Shown here: positions 1 to 9,651 of the stretch, one piece after another
Position numbering within the stretch: position 1 is the first letter of the stretch
Layout of the letters: each line of letters begins with the position of its first letter
Assembly: GCF_900104745.1 (NCBI RefSeq)
Contig: NZ_LT629732.1
Coordinates: 2,467,981 to 2,531,980 of the forward strand
Reading direction: 5' to 3'
Source of the DNA: Actinopolymorpha singaporensis
Lineage (GTDB): Bacteria; Actinomycetota; Actinomycetes; Propionibacteriales; Actinopolymorphaceae
Length of the DNA: 64,000 bases
The notes under the pieces: model-generated
Database searches by the model: none
The model's input: only the letters and a program-made list of their open reading frames with translations
What the model was told of the DNA's origin: nothing
Made by a program: the position numbers and the translations under genes

Positions 1-2588
1 ACGAGTCTCCGGTGCGGTGGTCGGTCGACTACCTGGCCGAGACCCTGGAAGGGGCCGGCGTCGTCGTGCGGCGGCCGTCGGGCCGGCGAAGGGACCGGCA
101 ACCGGACTCGCAGCAGGACTCCCAGCCGGACTCGCAGCCGGACTCGGCCGACGTGCTGATCCGGGTGGCAGGTGGGAACGCCGGTCCCGCGGAGTCCTTC
201 GAGCTGAGCCGCCCGGACGGGGCCGACGGACAGGTGAGCGTGGCGGGAGCCGACGCGCGCGGTCTGGCGTACGGCGTGCTGGAGCTGGCCGACCGTGTGC
301 GCTGTGCCGAGGACCCCGTTGCCGAGCTCCGCAGTACGGAGCCGGAGAGCAAGCAGCCGGCGACGCCGGTACGAAGCATCCTGCGGACGTTCACCAGCGA
401 CGTGGAGGACAAGCCGTGGTTCTACGACCGGGACTTCTGGTCGGAGTACCTCACCGAGCTCGCTGTCAACCGGATCAACCGCTTCCAGCTGGCGTTCGGG
501 ATGCAGTACAACTACGGGCATCACCCCGCGACGGAGAACTACTTCTGCTTCCCGTACCCCTTCCTGCTCGACGTTCCCGGCTTCGACGTCGGCGTAGGAA
601 ACGTGCCGGCCGAGGAACGCGAGGCCAATCTCGCCACGCTGAGGTACATCAGCGACGAGGCGAAACGGAGAGGGATCCATTTCCAGTTGGGGCTGTGGAA
701 CCACGCCGACGACCAGGGCGAGGGCTCGGCACCGCTGTATCCGGTCAGCGGCATCACCCCGGACAACCATGCGGCGTACTGCGCCGCCGCTCTCGACCTC
801 CTGCTTCGGGAGTGCCCGTCGATCGACGGGCTGACGATGCGGGTGCACTACGAGGGCGGCATCCCGGAGCCTGACCACGAGGCGTTCTGGCAGACCGTGA
901 TGGGGGCGGTCGCCGCTGTCGGACGCCCGATCGAGATCGACATGCACGCCAAGGGCGTGGACGAGGCGCTGCTCGACATCGCCCGCGGGACCGGATGCCG
1001 GGTGGTGGTCTCGGCGAAGTACTGGGCAGAGCACCAGGGCCTGCCGTACCACCAGACGACGATCCGCGAACGCGAACGTGCCACGAAGGAACCCGGAACC
1101 GGGCTGATGGCGATCACCGCGCACCAACGCCGGTTCACCCGTTACGGCTATGGCGACTTCCTGCGCGAAGGCAGCGACGTCGGGCTGCTGTTCCGCATCT
1201 GGCCCGGCACGCAGAAGGTGTTGCTCTGGGCAGATCCGGTCCTGGCCGCCGGGTACGGCCGGCTGGGCACGATCGGCGGTGCGCTGGGGATCGAGTGGTG
1301 CGAGCCCCTGAGTTTCAAGGGCCGCAAGAACACCGGGGAGCCGAACGGCAGAGATCCCTACGCCGATCCGGCGTTGCGGCTGGACGGGCAGGACTGGCGC
1401 AAGTACCGCTACTCCTACCGGCTGTGGGGGCGGCTGCTCTACGACCCGGACGCCGATCCTGAGCAGTGGCGGCGGTTCCTGCGGGCGGAGTTCGGTGACG
1501 CGGCCGAGGCCGTCGAGAACGCGTTGGCGCCGGCGAGCCGGGTGCTTCCGTTGGTCACCGTCGTGCACGGCATCGGCGCGTCGAACAACGGCTACTGGCC
1601 GGAGATGTACCTCAACATGCCGATCGCCGGCGGTCCCAACGCCGACCACTATCGCGGTGACACGGCGAGTCCGCCGACCTTCGGCGGGGTGAGCTCGTTC
1701 GACCCCAGCATGTTCTACCGGGTGGACGAGTACGCCGAGGACGTCGTGGCCGGCCGCCGCGACGGGCGGTACTCGCCGATGGAGGTGGCCGACTGGCTGG
1801 ACCGGCTCGCGGAGGAGGCCGAGCAGAATCTCGCGGTGGCGCGGGACAAGTCGGCACGGGCGGACGATCCGGAGTTCCGTCGGGTGGCGATCGACGTCGC
1901 GGCGCAGGCAGGGCTGGGCCGGTTCTTCGCCGGCAAGTTCCGGGCCGGTGTGGCGTACGCCCTGCACGAGCGCACCGGCGACGCCAGCCACCTGGGCGAA
2001 GCGGTGGCCGCGTACCGGGCTGCACGAGACGCCTGGGCCGGCGTGGCGGAGGTGACCACCGGCGCCTACCGGCCCGACCTCACCTTCGGTGACCTGCGCT
2101 CCGAGCACGGTCACTGGGCCGACCGGCTACCGGCGATAGAGGAGGACCTGGCCGACCTCGAACGGCGGTTCGGGCAGGCGAGGACGGCGGAAGCCGCCGC
2201 GGAGCAGGGGCCTCCGCTACTGCCCGCGGTCGAACGGATCCGGTTCGACCACACCCCGCCGCCGCCGTTCGCGCGCGGCGAGGAAGTGCGGATCGAGCTC
2301 ACTCCGAGTGCAGCGTTCGACGGAACGGTGGTCTGCCACTACCGCCATCTCAACCAGGGTGAGGATTTCCGGACCGTCGACATGAGCGTCGACACCAATG
2401 CCGACAGGGGAGGGGACGGCATCGGCACCTACGGCACGAGTGTCGGCGGCAACTACACCGATTCCGACCATGCCCTCGTCTACTACTTCACCGTTCACCA
2501 CCCCGCCGGGGACGCGTGGATCCTTCCCGGGCTCGACCAGACGCTGGCCAACCAGCCGTACCACGTGATCCGGCAGCGACAGGAGTGA
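1..2588 (+). CDS. Glycoside-hydrolase-like protein (alpha-glucuronidase/hexosaminidase-type fold), 5' end probably outside window
   Basis: The frame is open to base 1 and the first in-window start is a GTG at 12, so the true start may lie upstream; from 12 it encodes 858 residues. The N-terminal ~110 residues look like the small alpha/beta domain found before the catalytic barrel in GH67 and GH20 enzymes (the stretch around GADARGLAYGVLELADRVR). The middle, about residues 120-520, reads like a TIM barrel rich in aromatic and acidic residues (IHFQLGLWNH, LTMRVHYEGG, EIDMHAKG, LFRIWPGTQK). A helical region and a C-terminal beta-rich tail follow. No signal peptide is visible. The next gene follows after 5 nt, so the two are probably cotranscribed. 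The substrate is unknown; the glycosidase assignment rests on overall architecture, not on catalytic residues I could pin down. Confidence 0.6.
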   Translation, partial: ESPVRWSVDYLAETLEGAGVVVRRPSGRRRDRQPDSQQDSQPDSQPDSADVLIRVAGGNAGPAESFELSRPDGADGQVSVAGADARGLAYGVLELADRVRCAEDPVAELRSTEPESKQPATPVRSILRTFTSDVEDKPWFYDRDFWSEYLTELAVNRINRFQLAFGMQYNYGHHPATENYFCFPYPFLLDVPGFDVGVGNVPAEEREANLATLRYISDEAKRRGIHFQLGLWNHADDQGEGSAPLYPVSGITPDNHAAYCAAALDLLLRECPSIDGLTMRVHYEGGIPEPDHEAFWQTVMGAVAAVGRPIEIDMHAKGVDEALLDIARGTGCRVVVSAKYWAEHQGLPYHQTTIRERERATKEPGTGLMAITAHQRRFTRYGYGDFLREGSDVGLLFRIWPGTQKVLLWADPVLAAGYGRLGTIGGALGIEWCEPLSFKGRKNTGEPNGRDPYADPALRLDGQDWRKYRYSYRLWGRLLYDPDADPEQWRRFLRAEFGDAAEAVENALAPASRVLPLVTVVHGIGASNNGYWPEMYLNMPIAGGPNADHYRGDTASPPTFGGVSSFDPSMFYRVDEYAEDVVAGRRDGRYSPMEVADWLDRLAEEAEQNLAVARDKSARADDPEFRRVAIDVAAQAGLGRFFAGKFRAGVAYALHERTGDASHLGEAVAAYRAARDAWAGVAEVTTGAYRPDLTFGDLRSEHGHWADRLPAIEEDLADLERRFGQARTAEAAAEQGPPLLPAVERIRFDHTPPPPFARGEEVRIELTPSAAFDGTVVCHYRHLNQGEDFRTVDMSVDTNADRGGDGIGTYGTSVGGNYTDSDHALVYYFTVHHPAGDAWILPGLDQTLANQPYHVIRQRQE

Positions 2589-2593
2589 TTCCG

Positions 2594-3454
2594 GTGCCCA
2601 ACGAACGGGCAGACGTCCCGCATGTGCTCGACGACCCACCGCCGTTCCACAGCAAGCTTCTCGACTACGGCGAACGGCCTTACTGGTCCGCGGACGGGAC
2701 CAGGATCGCGTTCGTCGAGACGAACTACGGTGATGTCTGCGAGCTGGACGTCGAAACGGGCAAGGTACGCAATCTCAGGCAGGGGCCGGGAGAACACCAC
2801 GCCTTTCTGCGCGTGCTGATCCTTGCCAACGGCGACTACCTCCTGATCGGCCCACGTACGTTCAAGGATCGTGACACCAGCCGGCACGTGGAGTCGGAGC
2901 TGTGGGTACTGGACAAGAACGCCGACCGGCCGCCGAAACCGCTCGGCGGTCGCATCTTCGAAGGTTGCGGTGTGTCCGCCCGGACCCCCCTGATCACCTA
3001 TGCCGTCGGTGGCCGCAACGACCCGGATCGGCTCGAGCCGGATGCGTACGAATGCCATGTCACCGAGATCGTCTACGGCGACGACGGCCCCGAGTTCGGC
3101 CGGGACACGGTCTTCTACCGGACCCGGGGCACGCTCCGCCCGGAGCCACAGGACTTTCGCCGAGACGACACGGAAGTGGTGTTCGCGGAGTATGTCGCGG
3201 GCGCCGAGCCTCCTCACCCGCGATGTGTGGTCAGGGGTTGTCACGTCGAGACGGGGGAGTTCACGACGTACGTCGAGGAGGCGATGGTGCACAACGAGTG
3301 CGAAGGCATCTTCCCCGACCGCGACCACATCTGTCTGGAATCCTCCTGCGACACCGAATGGCCGCTGTTCCCACCGCGCGAACCAGTGGGAGACTCCCGC
3401 CGACCGAGCCCGCGACAACGCCCGGAAACTCCTCAGCTCTCCCGTTCCTGGTAG
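2594..3454 (+). CDS. TolB-like/oligogalacturonate-lyase-like beta-propeller protein, C-terminus probably lost by frameshift
   Basis: The GTG at 2594 is preferred because AGGAG sits 8 nt upstream; the frame stays open back to 2516 inside the previous gene. The 286-residue product has propeller-type strands (PYWSADGTRIAFVETNYGD, LLIGPRTF, ELWVLDK, LICLESS-like ending) as in oligogalacturonate lyases and TolB-like proteins, which are usually about 380 residues long. After about residue 258 the sequence becomes Pro/Arg-rich and unlike a protein core. In the +1-shifted frame the same DNA reads ADRARDNARKLL, a credible helical C-terminus. I infer a frameshift or internal deletion near 3350-3380. 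Its last 22 bp overlap the end of the convergent IclR gene. Confidence 0.5.
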   Translation: MPNERADVPHVLDDPPPFHSKLLDYGERPYWSADGTRIAFVETNYGDVCELDVETGKVRNLRQGPGEHHAFLRVLILANGDYLLIGPRTFKDRDTSRHVESELWVLDKNADRPPKPLGGRIFEGCGVSARTPLITYAVGGRNDPDRLEPDAYECHVTEIVYGDDGPEFGRDTVFYRTRGTLRPEPQDFRRDDTEVVFAEYVAGAEPPHPRCVVRGCHVETGEFTTYVEEAMVHNECEGIFPDRDHICLESSCDTEWPLFPPREPVGDSRRPSPRQRPETPQLSRSW

Positions 3455-4209
3455 CTGAGCTCCGCCGACAGGTCGCTCGCTGCCTGCCGCAGCAGGGGCA
3501 CGGCGCCGGCCACCACGTCGTCGGTGATGCGAGCTTCCGGGCCCGACACCGAAAGCGCCGTGGGGGTTGGTGTTCCGGGGACCGTCAGCGCGACACAGCG
3601 CACTCCCACTTCCTGTTCGCCGTCGTCGATGGCGTACCCACGTTTCCTGATGGTGGCGAGTTCCTCGAAGAACCTCCGTCGCCGGGTGATCGTGCGTGGT
3701 GTCCGGGCCGGCATCCCGGTGCGGTCCAGAATGGCCCGGACCTCCTCGTCGGTCTTCAGTGCCAACAGCGCCTTGCCCACCCCGGTGGCGTGCAGGGAAA
3801 CGTGCCGTCCCACCTCGGTGAAGATCCGCATCGCGTGCTCAGACTGCACCTGTGCGACGTACACCGCCTCGTCACCGTCCAGCAAGGCGAGGTTGGCGGT
3901 CTCGCCGAGGGCCTTCATCAGGCTGCGCAGGTGTGGGCGAGCCCAGGTGCCGAGCATGCGGTTGGCGGCCTCGCCGAGCCGGATCAACCGTGGGCCGAGG
4001 GCGTACCGCCGTGACTCCTCCTGGCGTACGTACCCGCCTGCGGCAAGCGTCCGCAGCAGGCGGTGGATCGTCGGTGCCGGCAGCCCGGAGGAGGCGGCGA
4101 GTTGGCTGAGGGTGACGTCCCCGCCCGCATCCGCCAGGAGTTCGAGCAACTCCAGCGACCGCTCGACGGACTGCACGCCACCGGTTCGCCGGCCAGAAGG
4201 CTCTGTCAT
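3433..4209 (-). CDS. IclR-family transcriptional regulator
   Basis: This 258-residue protein matches the IclR family in length and order. The N-terminal winged helix-turn-helix covers about residues 12-75 (SVERSLELLELLADAGG, then LSQLAASSGLPAPTIHRLLRTL), followed by the effector-binding domain (HATGVGKALLA, RGYAIDDGEQEVGVRCVA). It is transcribed divergently from the ABC-importer operon starting at 4407, which is typical for a local regulator of uptake and catabolism genes. The 197-bp intergenic region contains TTCCA/TGGAA dyads (4349-4381) of the type IclR proteins bind. Its 3' end overlaps the upstream propeller gene by 22 bp. The family call is secure; the effector is unknown. Confidence 0.93.
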   Translation of the reverse strand: MTEPSGRRTGGVQSVERSLELLELLADAGGDVTLSQLAASSGLPAPTIHRLLRTLAAGGYVRQEESRRYALGPRLIRLGEAANRMLGTWARPHLRSLMKALGETANLALLDGDEAVYVAQVQSEHAMRIFTEVGRHVSLHATGVGKALLALKTDEEVRAILDRTGMPARTPRTITRRRRFFEELATIRKRGYAIDDGEQEVGVRCVALTVPGTPTPTALSVSGPEARITDDVVAGAVPLLRQAASDLSAELSYQERES

Positions 4210-4348
4210 GTGTTGTTTCCTCCGCTTGGTGGGCGGGCCTCACCCCGTGGTGTCGGCCGACGTAGACGGTGCCCGTATCCGGTCACCGGAGGCCTCAGTA
4301 TCTCGTTGACGACGTGAGACCTCCCTCGTAACCTCGGCGCTACCAGTA

Positions 4349-4381
4349 GTTCCACCATGTGGATTCCTTTTTCCATGGAAC
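4349..4381. promoter_or_regulatory. Candidate IclR operator cluster upstream of the ABC importer
   Basis: The interval contains GTTCCAC (4349-4355), the dyad TCCAC-cat-GTGGA (4351-4363) and the perfect palindrome TTCCATGGAA (4371-4380), extended by C at 4381. The half-site matches the arms of the perfect dyad at 13443-13460 in front of the amidohydrolase operon, and resembles the TGGAA/TTCCA core known for E. coli IclR. Position between the divergent IclR gene and the importer supports an operator role. This is inferred, not shown. Confidence 0.5.
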
Positions 4382-4406
4382 GCGACTCCCGAAGGGGGTC
4401 TGGTCG

Positions 4407-6383
4407 ATGCCTGGGAATTTCGGTTCGAGACGCGACATCTCACGCAAGGACTTCCTCGCGCTGGGGGCGGCACTGGCCGGCGCCAGTCTGCTCCCCGGTT
4501 GCAGCGCCTTCTCCATGGATCCGGACACCGCCGACCGGTCCAAGTCCGGTGGCAAGGCGGGTGCGGGTGCGGGTGCGGCGGGCAAGGGCAAGGAATCCCC
4601 GATGCTGGCGGCGCGAGTGAAGGCGGGGAGCCTGCCGCCGGTGGAGAAGCGACTACCGGCGAACCCGAGAGTCATCCAGCCGCTGGAGCGGCTCGGTGTC
4701 TACGGCGGCACCTGGCGCACGGTCGAGGCGAGCACGGACCCGAGCTGGCTGTGGATGACGGTGTGCCACGACCACCTGATCTCGTGGGATCCGACCTGGA
4801 CCAAGATCATTCCGAACGTCGCCGAGTCGTACGAGATCAGGGGCAACGGTCGGGAGTACGTCTTCAAGCTCCGTGAGGGTATGAGGTGGTCCGACGGCCA
4901 GCCCTTCACCGCCGACGACCTGCTTTTCTGGTACGAGAAGATCTACCTGAACAAGGAGATCACACCGGTTCTCCCGTCCACGCTGCAGATCAACGGCAAG
5001 CCGTTGGTGGTCGAGAAGCAGGACGACCAGACGGTGACGTTCAGGTTCCCCGAACCCAACGCCGTCTTCCTGCAGAACCTCGCCATCCACGGGCCGCCGT
5101 TCCGCCTGCTGCCACGCCACTATCTCGAGCGGTTCCACAAGGACTTCAACCCCGAACTCGGCAATGACTGGGCGCAGAAGTTCCTGGAGAAGATCGACGA
5201 GCTCAACAACGTGGACCTTCCGGTGGTCACGGGATGGGTGCCGAAGAACCCGCACGGAGACGGCGACCGTCAGGTCTGGGAGCGAAACCCCTACTACTTC
5301 AAGGTGGATCCGGACGGCAGTCAACTGCCGTACATCGACAAGGTCGTCTTCACGTTCTTCCAGGAGCAGGGGCCGCTCATCCTCCAGGCGGCCAACGGTG
5401 ACGTCGACCTGTACATGCGGGCGGAGGTGACCACGCCGAAGAACCGCCCCGTGCTCGCACGCGGAACGCGGACCGGCGGCTACAAGCTGGTCAAGGTGAA
5501 AGACCCGACCCACAACACCGTCGGCATCTGTCTCAACCTCACCCACGAGGACCCCGACAAGCGAAGGATGTTCCAGAACAAGGACTTCCGCATCGGCCTG
5601 TCGCACGCCATCAACCGTCCGCAGATCATCGACCTGGTGTTCCTCGGGCAGGGCGTGCCATGGCAGACAGCGCCCAGGCCCGAAGTGCCGTTCTACAAGT
5701 CCGACGACATGGGCAAGCAGTACACCGAGTACAACCTGGAGCTGGCCAAACGGTATCTGGACAAGGCCGGTTACGCGCGGACCGACGCGAGAGGCCGCCG
5801 GCTCGGTGCGGACGGCAGGCCGATCGTCATCAGCGTGCTGATCCAGAGTCGCTACCCGGTGATGATCGACGCGATGGAGTTCGTGAAGGGAACCTGGGCG
5901 AAGGTCGGGATCGAGTTGCGCATCGACACCGCGAGCCCCGAACTCGTGGGTACCCGCATGGACGCCAACAAGTACGACTGCACCCTGGACGTCGGTGAGC
6001 TCGGCTACAAGGGGATGCTCACCGACCCGCGGTGGTTCTTCGCCACCGGCGGTTCGTCGTACGCGCCCTTGTGGTCACGATGGTACGAGGGCGGAACGCC
6101 GCAGGAGAAGCCGCCGGAGGCGATGCGCCGCCAGGCGGCGATCTACCGGCAGAAGGTGGTGGGTTCCAGCGACGTCGACACGCAGTACGCCGGCATGCGG
6201 GAGATCATCGAGATCGCCCGGGACGAGTTCTGGACCATGGGCATCAGCAGGCCGGCCGAGTCGTACGCGATCGTCAGCGACCGCATCCACAACGTGCCCG
6301 GTGACAACAAGATGTGGCTCGCCTTCAAGTGTCCGTACCCGGCGGTGACGAACATCAGCCAGTACTACCTGGAAGGGGAGTGA
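4407..6383 (+). CDS. ABC importer substrate-binding lipoprotein, SBP_bac_5 (DppA/OppA) family
   Basis: The ATG at 4407 follows a purine-rich GGGGG box about 9 nt upstream and gives 658 residues. The N-terminus has a Tat-like signal with an Arg-Lys pair (SRKDFLAL), a hydrophobic stretch and the lipobox LLPGC with Cys32, so it should be a lipid-anchored extracytoplasmic receptor. The body shows the family hallmarks: LREGMRWSDGQPFTADDLLFWYEK near residue 160, GWVPKNPHGDGDRQVWERNPYYF, and the FRIGLSHAINR motif. It is first in a five-gene importer operon; its TGA overlaps the next gene's ATG (TGATG at 6381). Large family-5 receptors of this sort in soil actinobacteria often bind oligosaccharides rather than peptides, so the ligand is open. 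Confidence 0.95.
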   Translation: MPGNFGSRRDISRKDFLALGAALAGASLLPGCSAFSMDPDTADRSKSGGKAGAGAGAAGKGKESPMLAARVKAGSLPPVEKRLPANPRVIQPLERLGVYGGTWRTVEASTDPSWLWMTVCHDHLISWDPTWTKIIPNVAESYEIRGNGREYVFKLREGMRWSDGQPFTADDLLFWYEKIYLNKEITPVLPSTLQINGKPLVVEKQDDQTVTFRFPEPNAVFLQNLAIHGPPFRLLPRHYLERFHKDFNPELGNDWAQKFLEKIDELNNVDLPVVTGWVPKNPHGDGDRQVWERNPYYFKVDPDGSQLPYIDKVVFTFFQEQGPLILQAANGDVDLYMRAEVTTPKNRPVLARGTRTGGYKLVKVKDPTHNTVGICLNLTHEDPDKRRMFQNKDFRIGLSHAINRPQIIDLVFLGQGVPWQTAPRPEVPFYKSDDMGKQYTEYNLELAKRYLDKAGYARTDARGRRLGADGRPIVISVLIQSRYPVMIDAMEFVKGTWAKVGIELRIDTASPELVGTRMDANKYDCTLDVGELGYKGMLTDPRWFFATGGSSYAPLWSRWYEGGTPQEKPPEAMRRQAAIYRQKVVGSSDVDTQYAGMREIIEIARDEFWTMGISRPAESYAIVSDRIHNVPGDNKMWLAFKCPYPAVTNISQYYLEGE

Positions 6384-7372
6384 TGCTCACCTTCGTAGTG
6401 CGCCGTGTGCTCTACATGGTCCCCACGGTGTTCCTGATCTCGGTCGTGACGTTCGCGATCATCTCCCTGCCGCCGGGTGACTACCTGACGACGTTGGTAG
6501 CGCAGATGCGGGCGCAGGGAGTCCAGGTCGACGCGGGACAGCTCGCCACCCTCGAACAGCGGTACGGGCTGGGTCAGCCGCTCTACGTCCAGTACCTCAA
6601 GTGGGTCTCGGCCATCGCCCTGCACCTGGACTTCGGCCAGTCGTTCCAGTACAACCGGCCGGTGGCGGACCTGCTCGCCCAGCGGCTGCCGCTCACGATC
6701 GTGATGGCGCTCACGACGCTGGTGTTCACCTGGGTGATCGCGTTCCCGGTCGGGCTCTACTCCGCCGTTCGGCAGTACTCGCTGGGGGACTACCTCTTCA
6801 CCACGATCGGGTTCCTCGGCCTGGCCGTGCCCAACTTCCTGATCGCCCTGGTCCTCATGTATCTCGGATACCGCTTCTTCGGCCTCAGCGTGGGTGGGTT
6901 GTTCTCTCCGACGTTCGCCGACGCGCGGTGGAACCTCGGCAAGGTGGTCGACCTGCTCGGCCACCTCTGGGTGCCGGTGGTGGTGCTGGGGACGGCCGGC
7001 ACGGCGGGACTGATCAGGATCCTGCGGAACAACCTGCTGGACGAGCTGCGCAAGCCCTATGTCGTGGCCGCCAGGGCTCGCGGCATCCGCGAACGCAAGA
7101 TCGTGGTGAAGTACCCACTGCGGATCGCCATGAACCCGTTCGTCTCGACCATCGGGTGGATCCTGCCGCTGCTGGTCTCCGGCGAGGTCATCGTCGCGCA
7201 GGTCCTGTCGCTGCCCACCACGGGCCCGTTGCTGCTGAGCGCCCTGCTCAGCCAGGACATGTACCTGGCCGGGTCGCTCATCCTCATCGTCAGCGTCCTC
7301 ACCGTCATCGGAACGCTCCTGTCCGACATCGCGCTGGCCTGGCTGGACCCGCGGGTCCGGCTGGGCACCTGA
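6383..7372 (+). CDS. ABC importer permease, DppB/OppB type
   Basis: The 329-residue product starts at an ATG overlapping the previous stop by one base. It has an N-terminal membrane segment right after the start (FVVRRVLYMVPTVFLIS), a periplasmic loop ending in YVQYLKWV, then about five further membrane segments. The EAA-type cytoplasmic loop that contacts the ATPase is visible (KPYVVAARARGIRERKIVVKYPLR). Both the topology and length are those of the OppB/DppB permease subunit. It pairs with the OppC-type permease starting 18 nt downstream. Confidence 0.95.
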   Translation: MLTFVVRRVLYMVPTVFLISVVTFAIISLPPGDYLTTLVAQMRAQGVQVDAGQLATLEQRYGLGQPLYVQYLKWVSAIALHLDFGQSFQYNRPVADLLAQRLPLTIVMALTTLVFTWVIAFPVGLYSAVRQYSLGDYLFTTIGFLGLAVPNFLIALVLMYLGYRFFGLSVGGLFSPTFADARWNLGKVVDLLGHLWVPVVVLGTAGTAGLIRILRNNLLDELRKPYVVAARARGIRERKIVVKYPLRIAMNPFVSTIGWILPLLVSGEVIVAQVLSLPTTGPLLLSALLSQDMYLAGSLILIVSVLTVIGTLLSDIALAWLDPRVRLGT

Positions 7373-7390
7373 CAAGCCGGGAGTGCGACC

Positions 7391-8599
7391 ATGACCACAC
7401 TGCCGGAGAACCCGCAGCCCCGGCGCACAGAGTCCGCAACGGCAACCGCCGACGCGCCCGAGTCCCGGCAGGCCGAAAGCCGGCCGAACCCGCCGCGAGG
7501 ACGGGCGCACCAGCGTGGCTCGGCGAGCCAGTCGAGGCTGGTGTGGCGGGCGTTCAGGAAGCACCGGCTGGCCATGATCGGGGCCGCGGTCACCCTTCTC
7601 CTCTACCTGGTGGCGGCGTTCGCGGAGTTTCTGGCGCCGTTCTCGGTCGCGAGGTTCGACCAGGCCCACCCCTACGCGCCACCACAGCGCCTGCATGTCG
7701 TCGACACCAGCCAGGGTGGGTGGGAGTTCGGGCTCTACGTGAACGGGTACGTCGCGGGCAGGGATCCCGACACCCTCGAACGCGTCTACCGGGTCGACAC
7801 GTCGAAGAAGGTTCGGGTTCGGCTGTTCGACCGTGGGGAGGAGTACCGGCTGTGGGGGTTGGTCCCGAGCCGGATCCACCTCGTCGGACCGGTGGACGAC
7901 CGTGAGCCGATGTACCTCCTCGGCTCCGACCGGAGCGGGCGCGACCTGCTCTCCCGCCTGGTCTACGGCACCCGCGTCTCGATGACGATCGGCCTGATCG
8001 GCGTCACGATGGCGTTCGTGCTGGGGGTGGTGCTCGGCGGCATCTCCGGCTACTTCGGCGGCCGGACGGACACCCTCATCCAGCGCGCTGTCGAGTTCTT
8101 CATGTCCGTTCCCACTCTGCCGCTGTGGCTCGGGCTCGCGGCGGCGGTTCCCAGCGGCTGGGGACCACTGAGACGTTACTTCGCGATCACGGTGATCCTC
8201 GCGACGTTCGCCTGGACCGACCTCGCCCGGGTCACCCGGGGGCGCTTCGTCTCCCTGAGGGTGGAGGACTTCATCAGCTCCGCCAGGTTGGACGGCAACC
8301 GCCCGGCGCGGATGATCTTCCGGCACATGCTTCCGCTGTTCACCAGCCATTTGATCGCCTCGCTCACCCTGTCGATCCCGGGCATGATCCTGGCCGAGAC
8401 CGCCCTGTCGTTCCTCGGACTGGGCCTGCAGGCGCCGGTCGTCAGCTGGGGAGTGCTTCTGCAGGCGGCGCAGGACGTGCAGGTCGTCGCCACGGCGCCG
8501 TGGTTGATGCTGCCGGGCGTGGCCGTCGTCCTTGCCGTACTTTCACTCAACTTCGTCGGGGACGGCCTGCGTGACGCGGCAGATCCCTACCGGCAGTAG
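7391..8599 (+). CDS. ABC importer permease, DppC/OppC type, with long hydrophilic N-terminus and insert
   Basis: This 402-residue permease is longer than the usual ~300. It has a ~45-residue charged N-terminal tail before the first membrane helix (HRLAMIGAAVTLLLYLVAAF). It also has a ~100-residue extracytoplasmic insert between helix 1 and the conserved SDRSGRDLLSRLVYGTR block. The remaining helices and the EAA loop (ISSARLDGNRPARMIFRHMLP) are canonical. The insert, rich in Asp and aromatics, could contact the binding protein. It follows the OppB-type gene by 18 nt and precedes the ATPases by 11 nt. Confidence 0.93.
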   Translation: MTTLPENPQPRRTESATATADAPESRQAESRPNPPRGRAHQRGSASQSRLVWRAFRKHRLAMIGAAVTLLLYLVAAFAEFLAPFSVARFDQAHPYAPPQRLHVVDTSQGGWEFGLYVNGYVAGRDPDTLERVYRVDTSKKVRVRLFDRGEEYRLWGLVPSRIHLVGPVDDREPMYLLGSDRSGRDLLSRLVYGTRVSMTIGLIGVTMAFVLGVVLGGISGYFGGRTDTLIQRAVEFFMSVPTLPLWLGLAAAVPSGWGPLRRYFAITVILATFAWTDLARVTRGRFVSLRVEDFISSARLDGNRPARMIFRHMLPLFTSHLIASLTLSIPGMILAETALSFLGLGLQAPVVSWGVLLQAAQDVQVVATAPWLMLPGVAVVLAVLSLNFVGDGLRDAADPYRQ

Positions 8600-8610
8600 G
8601 AGAAAACCCG

Positions 8611-9651
8611 ATGGCGCCCGACGCACTGCTGACCGTCGAGGGACTCAGGACCCACTTCTTCACCGACGAGGGCGTGGTGCGAGCCGTCGATGGTGTCAAC
8701 CTGAGCCTGCCGGCTGGTCGTACTGTCTGCGTGGTGGGAGAGTCCGGCTGCGGCAAGAGCATCACCGCCCGCTCCATCCTGGGCCTGGTCGATCCACCGG
8801 GGCGGATCGTCGACGGCCACATCTGGTGGAAGGAACGCACCGACCTCGCGGCGCTGGACTCCCACGGCGAGCAGATGCGCCAGGTGCGGGGCGCCCAGAT
8901 CGCGATGGTCTTCCAGGAGCCGATGGCGTCCCTGTCGCCGGCGTACACGATCGCGAACCAGTTGACCGAGGCGATTCTGGCGCACCGGACGATGTCCCGG
9001 GACGAGGCGTGGCGGCGCGGCGTCCAGTTGCTGGAGCGGGTCGGCATTCCCCGCCCCGTGCAGACCATGAACAGCTACGCCTTCCAGTTGTCCGGCGGCA
9101 TGTGCCAGCGGGTGATGATCGCCATGGCCCTGTCGTGCGAGCCGAGCCTGCTCATCGCCGACGAGCCCACCACCGCCCTCGACGTCACCACCCAGGCCCG
9201 GATCATCGACCTCCTGGTCGACATCCAGTCCGACACGGGCATGTCGATGATGTTCATCACCCACGATCTCGGGGTGGTGGCCGAGATAGCGGACGAGGTT
9301 GTCGTGATGTATCTCGGGACGGTCGTCGAGCAGGGAAGTGTCGACGACATCTTCCACGACCCGAAGCACCCGTACACCAGGGCCCTTCTCGCCTCCGTTC
9401 CCACCATGGGCAGGGGAGCACGCCAGCCGCTGAACTCCATCCGCGGACAGGTCCCACATCCGCTCGACCGGCCGGGCGGATGCCCGTTCCACCCGCGGTG
9501 CGACGACGCCGTACCGGGGCTGTGCGAGACCGTCGACCCGCCCGTGGTGGAGCTCGGCGGCTCTCGACGAGTCCGTTGCGTACGACACGACCCGGACGTG
9601 ATGGCCGGCCACACCGCCGTGGTCCCGGAGCTCGGAGAGGAACGTCGATGA
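8611..9651 (+). CDS. ABC importer ATPase, DppD/OppD type
   Basis: The 346-residue ATPase has Walker A GESGCGKS, the signature [16 protein letters not shown], Walker [14 protein letters not shown] and a switch His in THDLGVV. The C-terminal oligopeptide-transport extension carries the Cys pattern CPFHPRC...C, which in this family can hold an iron-sulfur cluster. Note LSGGMCQ instead of the common LSGGMRQ. Its TGA overlaps the ATG of the next ATPase (ATGA at 9648), so the two subunits of the heterodimer are translationally coupled. Confidence 0.95.
   Translation: MAPDALLTVEGLRTHFFTDEGVVRAVDGVNLSLPAGRTVCVVGESGCGKSITARSILGLVDPPGRIVDGHIWWKERTDLAALDSHGEQMRQVRGAQIAMVFQEPMASLSPAYTIANQLTEAILAHRTMSRDEAWRRGVQLLERVGIPRPVQTMNSYAFQLSGGMCQRVMIAMALSCEPSLLIADEPTTALDVTTQARIIDLLVDIQSDTGMSMMFITHDLGVVAEIADEVVVMYLGTVVEQGSVDDIFHDPKHPYTRALLASVPTMGRGARQPLNSIRGQVPHPLDRPGGCPFHPRCDDAVPGLCETVDPPVVELGGSRRVRCVRHDPDVMAGHTAVVPELGEERR

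Noticed and set aside
6365-8350. Long open minus-strand frame (661 codons) opposite the two permease genes
   Set aside because: It is antisense to clear permease genes, is very rich in Arg, Gly, Glu and Gln with no domain, and is the expected by-product of high GC3 coding.
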